From: Pseudomonadota bacterium
GTDB lineage: Bacteria; Myxococcota; Myxococcia; Myxococcales; Anaeromyxobacteraceae
Assembly: GCA_023419875.1 (NCBI GenBank)
Contig: JAEZXM010000295.1
Location: forward strand, 1 to 6,224
DNA: 6,224 nt
Direction: 5' to 3'
In this document: positions 1-6,155 of the stretch, in pieces
Numbering within the stretch: position 1 is the stretch's first letter
Layout: every line of letters begins with the position of its first letter
Program-made: the position numbers and the translations under genes
The notes under the pieces: model-generated
What the model saw: only the letters and a program-made list of their open reading frames with translations
What the model was told of the DNA's origin: nothing
Database searches by the model: none

Positions 1-1215
1 GCCCGGTCCGGCAGCGTGGACGCCGCCGAGGCGCGCGCCGCGCGGCGGCAGCTCCAGGCCGAGGCCGACGCCGCGCTCGGTCGCGCGTTGCCGCGCCTGT
101 CGCTCCGGGGCGAATACACCCGCAACCAGCACGAGTCGATCCTGACATTCCCGGATCCCGGCGGTGGGGCACCGCAGCAGATCGTCACCACCCCGCGCGA
201 TCAGCTCGACGGCTTCGCGACGCTCGAGGTCCCGCTCGTCGACCTGTCCACGTTCGCCCGGATCGGCGCGGCGCGATCCAGCGAGCGAGCGGCGGAGGAG
301 CGCGAGGACGCCACCGCGCTGCGCGTCCAGTCCCTCGTCGCCCAGGAGTACTACCAGCTCGTCGCCAACCTCGCGCTGGTGGAGAGCTCGCACCGGTCGC
401 TCGAGGTGGCGCGCGAGAGCCTTCTCTTCGCCGAGCGTCGGCACGAGGTCGGTACGGTCGGGCAGCTCGACGTGGATCGCGCCGGGGCCGAGGTCGAGCG
501 CAACGTCCAGCAGGTCGCGGCCGCCGAGCTCCAGGCGTCGCTCGCGGCGCGAGCGCTTCAGTCGATCACCGGCATGACCCCCGCGCCCGGGGGCGCGGTG
601 GAGCTCGCCGACGATCTCCGCGAGGAGCCGCCGCTCGAGACGTTCCAGACCCCCGACGCGGACCTCCCCGGGCTCGCCGCCGCGATCGAGGATCGCCTCG
701 CCGCCGAGAAGGAGGCCCGGGCCGCGGAGCTCACGCTGGTGCCCAGCCTCGGGGCGAGCGTGACCGAGCGGGTGAGCGACTTCGAGGGGCTCGCCGGGCG
801 GAAGTCCAGCTGGCAGGCGGTGGCCACGCTCCGCTGGTCGTTCGATCTCACCACGCTCGCGGGGATCCGGACGCAGGCGGCCGCGGCCGAGGGCGCGAGG
901 GCCCGGGAGCGGCGGGCGCGGCTCGCCGTCCGGGACGACATCCACGATGCGTGGATGTCGGTCCGGACCAGCATCGCCCGGAGCCGGTCGGCGCGGGTCG
1001 AGGAAGAGGTGAGCGCGCGAGCCGCGAAGCTGGCCCGCGATCGCTACGAGGTCGGCGAGGGGCCGCAGCTCGAGCTGCTCCAGGCCCAGCGCGATGCCTT
1101 CGCCGCGGCGGCGGCGCGGATCCAGGCCGACGCCGATCTGTCGAACGCGCGCGCGCAGCTCCGGGTCGCCGCCGGCCAGGACCTCCTCGAGTCGCGGCGC
1201 GGGAGCGCACGGTGA
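1..1215 (+). CDS. TolC-family outer-membrane efflux factor, 5' truncated by window edge
   Basis: Outer-membrane channel subunit of a tripartite efflux pump; it should form a trimeric beta-barrel with a long periplasmic alpha-helical tunnel that docks on the adaptor encoded next. The frame is open from base 1 and shows 404 residues. It lacks the signal peptide and start of the mature protein, so perhaps 40-80 residues lie upstream; the GTG at 16 is only an internal Val codon. Two internally similar OEP-type halves are visible. Near residues 26-38 is the typical strand sequence LPRLSLRGEYTRN, echoed in the second half by LVPSLGASVTERVSDF (about 246-261). The helix-turn motif RRHEVGTVGQLDVDRAGAE (about 146-164) in half one matches RDRYEVGEGPQLELLQAQRD (about 346-365) in half two. 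The region is rich in Ala, Glu and Arg with long coiled-coil helices, as expected for the family. It ends 72 nt before the adaptor gene on the same strand. The family call is firm; substrate and subfamily are not determinable. Confidence 0.93.
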   Translation, partial: ARSGSVDAAEARAARRQLQAEADAALGRALPRLSLRGEYTRNQHESILTFPDPGGGAPQQIVTTPRDQLDGFATLEVPLVDLSTFARIGAARSSERAAEEREDATALRVQSLVAQEYYQLVANLALVESSHRSLEVARESLLFAERRHEVGTVGQLDVDRAGAEVERNVQQVAAAELQASLAARALQSITGMTPAPGGAVELADDLREEPPLETFQTPDADLPGLAAAIEDRLAAEKEARAAELTLVPSLGASVTERVSDFEGLAGRKSSWQAVATLRWSFDLTTLAGIRTQAAAAEGARARERRARLAVRDDIHDAWMSVRTSIARSRSARVEEEVSARAAKLARDRYEVGEGPQLELLQAQRDAFAAAAARIQADADLSNARAQLRVAAGQDLLESRRGSAR

Positions 1216-1287
1216 TCGGGGCGGCTCGGGTGCTCAGGGGATGAGCGTTTCGATGTTGTTGCAGCTTCACCCATCGAAGGAGCGGTC
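1216..1287 (+). promoter_or_regulatory. Intergenic leader with two small hairpins, the second overlapping the adaptor SD
   Basis: This 72-nt gap is less GC-rich than the flanking genes. Two small stems can be drawn. GCTCA (1232-1236) pairs with TGAGC (1242-1246) around a GGGGA loop. TTCGATG (1249-1255) pairs perfectly with CATCGAA (1272-1278) around a 16-nt loop. The 3' arm of the second stem covers the first three bases of the adaptor's Shine-Dalgarno sequence GAAGGAG (1276-1282), which sits 5 nt before ATG 1288. The stems are seen directly; an effect on translation or attenuation is inference. The first stem has only 5 bp, so it is unlikely to be a strong terminator, and the two genes are probably cotranscribed. 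Confidence 0.35.
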
Positions 1288-2430
1288 ATGAAGCGTGAGA
1301 GGAACTGGAAGAAGTGGGTCGGGTTCACGGTGGGGGCGATCGTCGTGGTGGCGGCGCTCGTCGGTGCCAAGGCCGGGCAGATCGTGAGCATGGTGCGGGC
1401 GAGCGAGTCGTTCGTGCCCCCGCCGGAGTCCGTCACCACCGCGCCGGTGGAGCGGGCGAGCTGGGCAAAGTCGACGCAGGCGATCGGCTCGCTCGTCGCC
1501 CTCCAGGGCGTGGTGGTCGCCGCCGAGCTGCCCGGCACGGTCCGCACGATCGCGTTCGAGGAAGGGACCCACGTGAAGAAGGGCGCGGTCCTCGTCCAGC
1601 TCGACACCTCGGCGGAGCGGGCCCAGCTCCGGGCGGCCCTCGCCGAGGCGTCGCTGGCCCGGTTGAGCCACGAACGTGCCCGGAAGCTGCGCCGGGGAGA
1701 GGCCAACGCGCAGGCCGACCTCGACGCGGCGCGGGCCCGCGCCGAGCAGGCGGACGCGGCGGTCGCCAACCTCCGGGCGACGATCGCCAAGAAGACGCTC
1801 CGCGCCCCCTTCGACGGGCGCATCGCGATCCGCCAGGTCGAGGTGGGCCAGTTCGTCTCGCCCGGCACCCCGATCGCCTCGCTCCAGTCGGTGAGCCCCA
1901 TCCGCGCGGACTTCTGGCTGCCCCAGCAGGCCCTCTCGAGCGTCGCGCTCGGACAGCGGGCGGTGATCCGCACCGACACGTTCCCGGACCGGAAGTGGAA
2001 CGGCGAGATCACCACCATCAACCCCGAGGTCGATCCCGCCACCCGGAACGTCCGGGTCCGGGCGACGGTCGAGAACCCCGACGGGCGTCTGCGGCCCGGG
2101 ATGTTCGTGAACGTGGACGTCGAGTCCGGAGAGGCACGCCCCGCGCTCACGGTGCCCGCCACCGCGGTGATCTTCGCCCCGTACGGCGACTCGGTGTTCG
2201 CCGTCGAGAAGCGGAAGGACGCCACCGGCAAGACCGCCACCGTCGCCGTGCAGCGGTTCGTGCGCACCGGCGAACGGCGCGGGGACCTCGTCGCCGTGGT
2301 CTCCGGGCTCGAGGCGGGAGAGACGGTGGTGAGCAGCGGCGCCTTCAAGCTGCGCAACGGCACCGCCGTCGCCGTGAACAACGCGCTCGCGCCGCACGCG
2401 AAGCTGACGCCGGCGCCGAGGGACGACTGA
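1288..2430 (+). CDS. Periplasmic adaptor (membrane fusion protein) of RND efflux pump, HlyD/AcrA-like
   Basis: A 380-residue adaptor that bridges the inner-membrane RND permease and the TolC-type channel. The N terminus is basic (MKRERNWKKW) followed by one hydrophobic segment at about 11-28. There is no lipobox cysteine, so it is probably anchored by this segment or its cleaved signal rather than by lipid. The first half of the barrel-sandwich (lipoyl-like) domain is at about 75-106, with AELPGTVRTIAFEEGTHVKK. A short Ala/Arg-rich alpha-hairpin follows at about 107-166. The second lipoyl half is at about 168-200, with LRAPFDGRIAIRQVEVGQFV. A beta-barrel domain follows at about 205-278, with the conserved run NPEVDPATRNVRVRATVEN, LRPGMF and VNVDV. 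The membrane-proximal domain fills the C terminus (about 285-360, VPATAVI and SGLEAGETVV). Length is normal for the family. The start is supported by GAAGGAG at 1276-1282, 5 nt upstream. The permease gene starts 20 nt after its stop, which indicates one operon. Confidence 0.95.
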   Translation: MKRERNWKKWVGFTVGAIVVVAALVGAKAGQIVSMVRASESFVPPPESVTTAPVERASWAKSTQAIGSLVALQGVVVAAELPGTVRTIAFEEGTHVKKGAVLVQLDTSAERAQLRAALAEASLARLSHERARKLRRGEANAQADLDAARARAEQADAAVANLRATIAKKTLRAPFDGRIAIRQVEVGQFVSPGTPIASLQSVSPIRADFWLPQQALSSVALGQRAVIRTDTFPDRKWNGEITTINPEVDPATRNVRVRATVENPDGRLRPGMFVNVDVESGEARPALTVPATAVIFAPYGDSVFAVEKRKDATGKTATVAVQRFVRTGERRGDLVAVVSGLEAGETVVSSGAFKLRNGTAVAVNNALAPHAKLTPAPRDD

Positions 2431-2437
2431 AGGACCC

Positions 2438-2443
2438 GAGGGA
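2438..2443 (+). promoter_or_regulatory. Ribosome binding site fixing the RND permease start
   Basis: GAGGGA lies 7 nt before ATG 2451. This matters because the permease reading frame stays open, without a stop, back through the adaptor gene to at least 1314. The Shine-Dalgarno sequence, the family-typical N terminus MKLTDLFIRRPV and the position just after the adaptor stop all point to 2451 as the real start. Confidence 0.75.
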
Positions 2444-2450
2444 ACGAACC

Positions 2451-5400
2451 ATGAAGCTCACCGATCTGTTCATCCGACGCCCTGTCATCGCCGTCGTCGT
2501 CAACCTCGTCATCGTCATCGCCGGGCTCCAGGCGATCCGGTCCCTCAACGCGCGGCAGTACCCGCGCAGCGAGAACGCGCAGATCGTCGTCACCACCGCC
2601 TACGTCGGCGCGGACGCGGAGCTCGTGCGCGGCTACATCACCACCCCCATCGAGCGGGTGATCGCCTCCGCGGACGGCGTCGACTACATCGAGTCCGAGA
2701 GCAAGCAAGGGCTGTCCACGATCCGCGCCCGCCTGCGCCTCAACCACGACGCCACCAGGGCGCTGTCCGAGATCGGCTCGAAGATCGACCAGGTGCGGGG
2801 GGATCTGCCGCCCGAGGCCGAGGTCCCCGTCCTCACCATCGAGTCGGCGGACAGCGAGCTCGCGTCCGCCTACCTCAGCTTCTCCTCGGACGCGCTGAAG
2901 CAGAACGAGATCACCGACTACCTGGTGCGCGTGGTGCAGCCGCGGCTCTCGGCGGTCGAGGGGGTGCAGCGCGCCGACATCCTCGGGGCCCGGACCTTCG
3001 CCATGCGGATCTGGCTCGAGCCGGACCGGATGGCGGCCCTGAACGTGAGCCCGGCCCAGATCCGGTCGGCGCTCTCGCGGAACAACTACCAGGCCGCCGT
3101 GGGGCAGACGCGGGGCTCGCTCGTCCAGGTCAACCTCACGACCAACACCGACCTCGAGTCGGTCGCCGAGTTCGAGCAGCTGCCCATCCGGGAGAAGGAC
3201 GGGGCGGTGGTGCGGCTCGGGGACGTCGCGGACGTGGTGCTCGGGGCGGAGGACTACGACGCCGCGGTGAACTTCACCGGCCAGACCGCGGTCTTCATCG
3301 GCGTCTGGGCGCTCCCCAACGCGAACTCGCTCGACGTGGTCGAGCGCGTCCGGACCGAGCTCGCCGCGCTCCAGAAGGAGATCCCCGAGCAGCTCCAGGC
3401 CCGCGTCGCCTTCGACGCCACCACCTACGTCCGCGACGCGATCTCCGAGGTGGAGCGGACGCTCGTCGAGACGCTGCTCATCGTGGTGATCGTCATCTTC
3501 CTCTTCCTCGGCTCGCTCCGGTCGGTCCTGGTGCCGGTCGTGGCCATCCCCGTCTCGCTCGTCGGGGCCGTCTTCCTGATGCAGGCCTTCGGGTTCACGG
3601 TGAACCTCCTGACGCTCTTGGCCATCGTGCTCTCGGTCGGACTGGTGGTGGATGACGCCATCGTCGTGGTGGAGAACGTCGAGCGGCACATCCGCGAGGG
3701 CAAGCGGCCGCGGCAGGCGGCCCTGCAGGGCGCGCGGGAGCTGGTCGGCCCCATCATCGCCATGACCATCACCCTGGCGGCGGTCTACACGCCCATCGCC
3801 TTCCAGGGCGGCCTGACCGGCTCGCTGTTCCGGGAGTTCGCGCTCACCCTGGCCGGCGCGGTGGCGATCTCCGGCGTGGTCGCGCTGACGCTCTCGCCCG
3901 TGATGTCGGCAGCGCTCCTCCGCGGCGACCGGGAGGAGCGGGGGCTCCCCCGCCGGGTCAACCGCGTCTTCGACCGGATCAAGGCGATGTACGGGAGGCG
4001 CCTGGATCGTTCGCTCCAGTCGCGCGGGCCGATCTACGCGGCGTGGATCGGGGTGACCGTCCTCACGGTCGCCATGTTCACGCAGCTCCCGAGGGAGCTC
4101 GCTCCCACGGAGGACCAGGGGTACATCTTCGGCGTCGTCAACACCCCCTCGAACTCGACGCTCGACCAGCTCACGCCGTCGGTCCGCGAGGTGCACCGCT
4201 CGGTGATGTCGACCCCGGAGTCGGAGTTCACCTTCCAGATCACCTTCCCGAACGGCGGCTTCTGGGGCGCGGTCTTCGACCCGTGGACGGAGCGCGAGCG
4301 GTCCGCGTTCGAGCTCCTCCCCGAGATCCAGGCGAAGGTGGCGGCGATCCCCGGCATCCAGACCTTCCCCATCATGCCGCCCGCGCTGCCCGGGGGCGGC
4401 CAGTTCCCGGTGGAGCTCGTGATCGCCTCGACCGCCGACAGCGCCGAGGTCCTGGGCTTCGCCACGAAGCTCCAGCAGAAGGCGGTCGAGAGCGGGATGT
4501 TCGCCTTCCCGCCGCTCATCGACGTCAAGCTCGACCAGCCCTCCTCCGAGATCGAGGTCGATCGGCAGAAGGTGGCGGAGCTGGGCCTCGATCTGGAGAC
4601 GGTGGGGCGGGATCTGGGCGCGGCGATCGGCGGGGGGTACGTGAACCGCTTCAGCATCTCCGGCCGGAGCTACAAGGTGATCCCGCAGCTCCTCCGCACC
4701 GAGCGCCTGAACCCGGAGCAGCTCGAGGACCTTCACGTCACCGGTCCCGACGGCCGGCTCGTCTCGCTCTCCTCGATCGCCTCCCTGCGCGACTCGGTCA
4801 CGCCCCGCACGCTGAACCGCTTCCAGCAGCTCAACGCGGTGAAGATCTCCGGGGTGGCGATCCGACCGCTCGACCAGGCGCTCCGGTTCCTGGAGGACGA
4901 GGCCGCGAAGATCCTCCCCCAGGGCTACACCATCGACTACACCGGTGAGTCGCGCCAGCTCCGCACCGAGGGCAACCGCTTCCTGCCGGCGTTCCTGCTC
5001 GCGGTGGTGCTGATCTTCCTGGTGCTCGCGGCCCAGTTCAACAGCTTCCGCGATCCGTTCGTCATCCTCGCCGGCTCCGTGCCGCTGGGGCTCTTCGGCG
5101 CCACGGTGATGATGTTCCTCAAGATGCCGAACCCGAACGTGCCCTCGTTCACGGACGGCTGGACGACGACGCTCAACGTCTACTCGCAGGTGGGCCTCGT
5201 GACGCTCGTGGGCCTGGTCGCCAAGAACGGCATCCTCATCGTCGAGTTCGCGAACAAGCTGCAGGAGCAAGGGCTCTCGAAGCTCGACGCGGTCAAGGGC
5301 GCGGCGATCACGCGGCTGCGGCCGATCCTCATGACGAGCGTCGCCACCATCTGCGGTCACTTCCCGCTGACGCTCGTCTCCGGGCCGGGCGCCGAGGCGC

Positions 5401-5615
5401 GGAACGCGATCGGCCTCGTGCTCGTGGCGGGCATGGCCGTGGGGACGGTGTTCACGCTGTTCTTCCTGCCCGCCATCTACATGCTCCTCGCTCGCGACCG
5501 GCGGGGCGCGGCGACGGACGAGCTCGACGACGCCGACGAAGCCTCGGCGCATCCCGCCGCGATCGAGGCGCGGCTCCATGCCGCCGCCGCCTCGCCCCGC
5601 GACAGCGCGGCCTGA
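2451..5615 (+). CDS. RND-family efflux permease, HAE-1 type (AcrB/MexB-like)
   Basis: A 1054-residue inner-membrane proton/drug antiporter, the usual length for hydrophobe/amphiphile efflux (HAE-1) permeases. It should act as a trimer. TM1 is at about 13-30, followed by the first large periplasmic (porter and docking) domain. TM2-TM6 lie at about 338-490, TM7 at about 528-546, then the second periplasmic domain, with TM8-TM12 from 844 to about 1018. Proton-relay residues are intact: D401 and D402 in TM4 (GLVVDDAIVVVENVERH), K925 in TM10 (LVAKNGILIVEFAN), and R955 and T962 in RLRPILMTS, equivalent to AcrB D407, D408, K940, R971 and T978. The second periplasmic domain has the typical ELAPTEDQG, DPWTERERS and PPALPGGGQFPVE. 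A loop of about 13 extra residues compared with AcrB lies between TM9 and TM10 (around 890-907). The tail after TM12 is short and acidic (ELDDADE). Intact length and motifs argue for a working pump. Organic-drug efflux is more likely than metal efflux because the protein has HAE-1 rather than CusA-type features, but the substrate is unknown. Confidence 0.97.
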   Translation: MKLTDLFIRRPVIAVVVNLVIVIAGLQAIRSLNARQYPRSENAQIVVTTAYVGADAELVRGYITTPIERVIASADGVDYIESESKQGLSTIRARLRLNHDATRALSEIGSKIDQVRGDLPPEAEVPVLTIESADSELASAYLSFSSDALKQNEITDYLVRVVQPRLSAVEGVQRADILGARTFAMRIWLEPDRMAALNVSPAQIRSALSRNNYQAAVGQTRGSLVQVNLTTNTDLESVAEFEQLPIREKDGAVVRLGDVADVVLGAEDYDAAVNFTGQTAVFIGVWALPNANSLDVVERVRTELAALQKEIPEQLQARVAFDATTYVRDAISEVERTLVETLLIVVIVIFLFLGSLRSVLVPVVAIPVSLVGAVFLMQAFGFTVNLLTLLAIVLSVGLVVDDAIVVVENVERHIREGKRPRQAALQGARELVGPIIAMTITLAAVYTPIAFQGGLTGSLFREFALTLAGAVAISGVVALTLSPVMSAALLRGDREERGLPRRVNRVFDRIKAMYGRRLDRSLQSRGPIYAAWIGVTVLTVAMFTQLPRELAPTEDQGYIFGVVNTPSNSTLDQLTPSVREVHRSVMSTPESEFTFQITFPNGGFWGAVFDPWTERERSAFELLPEIQAKVAAIPGIQTFPIMPPALPGGGQFPVELVIASTADSAEVLGFATKLQQKAVESGMFAFPPLIDVKLDQPSSEIEVDRQKVAELGLDLETVGRDLGAAIGGGYVNRFSISGRSYKVIPQLLRTERLNPEQLEDLHVTGPDGRLVSLSSIASLRDSVTPRTLNRFQQLNAVKISGVAIRPLDQALRFLEDEAAKILPQGYTIDYTGESRQLRTEGNRFLPAFLLAVVLIFLVLAAQFNSFRDPFVILAGSVPLGLFGATVMMFLKMPNPNVPSFTDGWTTTLNVYSQVGLVTLVGLVAKNGILIVEFANKLQEQGLSKLDAVKGAAITRLRPILMTSVATICGHFPLTLVSGPGAEARNAIGLVLVAGMAVGTVFTLFFLPAIYMLLARDRRGAATDELDDADEASAHPAAIEARLHAAAASPRDSAA

Positions 5616-5640
5616 CCGAGGCATCTCGCCCGCGGCGAAA

Positions 5641-5693
5641 CGATCCGGCGCTCAGGACTCGCGCGATCTGCGCGAGGCCTGGGCGCCGGGTTG
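5641..5693 (+). terminator. Long near-perfect hairpin downstream of the efflux operon, terminator-like without U-tract
   Basis: The arm 5641-5664 pairs with 5670-5693 around the loop GATCT. Of 24 positions, 20 are Watson-Crick pairs and three are G-U in plus-strand RNA (5642/5692, 5644/5690, 5652/5682); one is an A-G mismatch (5657/5677). The inner stem CTCGCGC/GCGCGAG is perfect. It begins 25 nt after the permease stop, where a terminator or a 3'-end stabiliser of the operon mRNA would be expected. No T-run follows on the plus strand (CGTCGAGGGC), so it is not a canonical rho-independent terminator. On the minus strand it is followed only by TTTCGCC. It could be a U-less terminator, an RNase barrier separating the operon from the downstream gene, a structured small RNA or 5' leader element, or a mobile palindromic repeat. 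The fold is well supported; the function is inferred. Confidence 0.6.
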
Positions 5694-5785
5694 CGTCGAG
5701 GGCGCTCCATTCACCGTGTTTCTCGCGCCACCGGAAGCGGCACGGTCGCTGCAATCCCGAGACGCGAAGCACCAACCCAGGAACG

Positions 5786-5791
5786 AAAGGA
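5786..5791 (+). promoter_or_regulatory. Ribosome binding site of the small repeat-protein gene
   Basis: AAAGGA, with a core AGGA at 5788-5791, lies 7 nt before ATG 5799. Its position directly before a clean signal peptide (MTFRLMMVAGLLAVASEPALA) decides for this start over the upstream in-frame TTG at 5691. Confidence 0.7.
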
Positions 5792-5798
5792 AGACACG

Positions 5799-6155
5799 AT
5801 GACGTTTCGTCTGATGATGGTCGCCGGCCTGCTCGCGGTCGCGTCAGAGCCGGCTCTGGCAAACGAAGGCGCCCGGCACGTGGACATCGGAGAGCTGCAG
5901 CGCATCGGAGAGGAGGGGCGGGGCGTCTGGAGCTCCGCCGCGACGTCTCCCGAGATGGAGGCCGCGGCCGGACTCGGGCTCGGAGAGCTCCAGCAGCGCA
6001 GCGAGGAAGGACGTGGCGAGCATCGGGACGCTCCGGCCACCGAGGCCTCGACCCCGACCTACGACCTCGGCGAGGCGCAGCGGCGCGCCGAGGAGGGGCG
6101 CGGCGAGTCCGGCCCCGGTTCCCGGACCGGGTATGACGTCGCCACGCGGGACTGA
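5799..6155 (+). CDS. Small secreted protein with three GELQRRxEEGRG-type repeats, unknown function
   Basis: A predicted 118-residue exported protein that I do not recognise. Residues 1-21 form a signal peptide: a short polar start with Arg4, a hydrophobic core of about 5-15, and a probable Sec cleavage after ALA at 19-21. The mature part of about 97 residues is hydrophilic, has no cysteine and no membrane segment, and is built around three copies of a 14-residue motif. These are DIGELQRIGEEGRG (29-42), GLGELQQRSEEGRG (60-73) and DLGEAQRRAEEGRG (89-102), spaced 31 and 29 residues apart by low-complexity linkers rich in Ala, Ser, Thr, Pro and Glu. The invariant skeleton is G-E-x-Q-x-x-x-E-E-G-R-G. 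The motif looks like a short charged helix capped by a flexible EGRG. The copies use different synonymous codons, which suggests selection on the protein. A good Shine-Dalgarno sequence, a signal peptide and GC-rich third positions support a real gene. It lies 183 nt after the efflux operon on the same strand, but a functional link is unproven. A periplasmic or surface-binding or structural role is conceivable only as speculation. Confidence 0.8.
   Translation: MTFRLMMVAGLLAVASEPALANEGARHVDIGELQRIGEEGRGVWSSAATSPEMEAAAGLGLGELQQRSEEGRGEHRDAPATEASTPTYDLGEAQRRAEEGRGESGPGSRTGYDVATRD
5883..6104 (+). repeat. Three protein-level tandem motif repeats inside the small secreted protein
   Basis: The three 42-nt units are at 5883-5924, 5976-6017 and 6063-6104, and each encodes a 14-residue motif ending in EEGRG. 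They are separated by 51 and 45 nt of dissimilar linker sequence. The units differ at many synonymous positions (for example GAGGAGGGGCGGGGC, GAGGAAGGACGTGGC, GAGGAGGGGCGCGGC), so they are diverged duplications kept similar at the protein level, not a recent DNA tandem repeat. Confidence 0.85.

Larger units (their letters stand above)
5616..5798 (+). other. Non-coding gap between permease and small secreted-protein gene
   Basis: This 183-nt stretch holds the long hairpin at 5641-5693, a minor stem TCGCC/GGCGA at 5626-5638, and the Shine-Dalgarno sequence of the next gene. I looked for sigma70-like -35/-10 pairs between the hairpin and 5799 and found no convincing one. A promoter of another class, or read-through from the efflux operon, is possible. 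The frame of the downstream gene is open from a TTG at 5691. That extension would begin inside the hairpin and put an Arg-rich stretch before the signal peptide, so I treat the region as non-coding. Confidence 0.6.

Noticed and set aside
16..18. GTG at 16 as the start codon of the outer-membrane factor
   Set aside because: The frame is open to base 1, there is no signal peptide after this codon, and the protein begins mid-helix, so the true start lies left of the window.
951..1244. Short plus- and minus-strand open frames over the 3' half of the outer-membrane factor gene
   Set aside because: They are Arg/Gly/Pro-rich shadows in other frames, with no recognisable domain and no support from ribosome binding sites.
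1314..2450. Extension of the permease frame upstream through the adaptor gene, as if it were a fusion
   Set aside because: The upstream part is a low-complexity Gly/Arg/Pro shadow of the adaptor. The permease has a family-typical N terminus at 2451 with a good Shine-Dalgarno sequence.
1044..5624. An open reading frame of over 1500 codons on the minus strand, opposite the adaptor and permease genes
   Set aside because: It is a by-product of high GC content and strong third-position bias in the plus-strand genes. Its translation is an Arg/Asp/Glu/His-rich sequence without domains, while the plus strand encodes two clear families with intact motifs.
5691..5798. A TTG start at 5691 giving a 154-residue version of the small secreted protein
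   Set aside because: The extra 36 residues are Arg-rich and would bury the signal peptide. The TTG lies in the hairpin arm, and ATG 5799 has its own Shine-Dalgarno sequence and begins an export signal directly.
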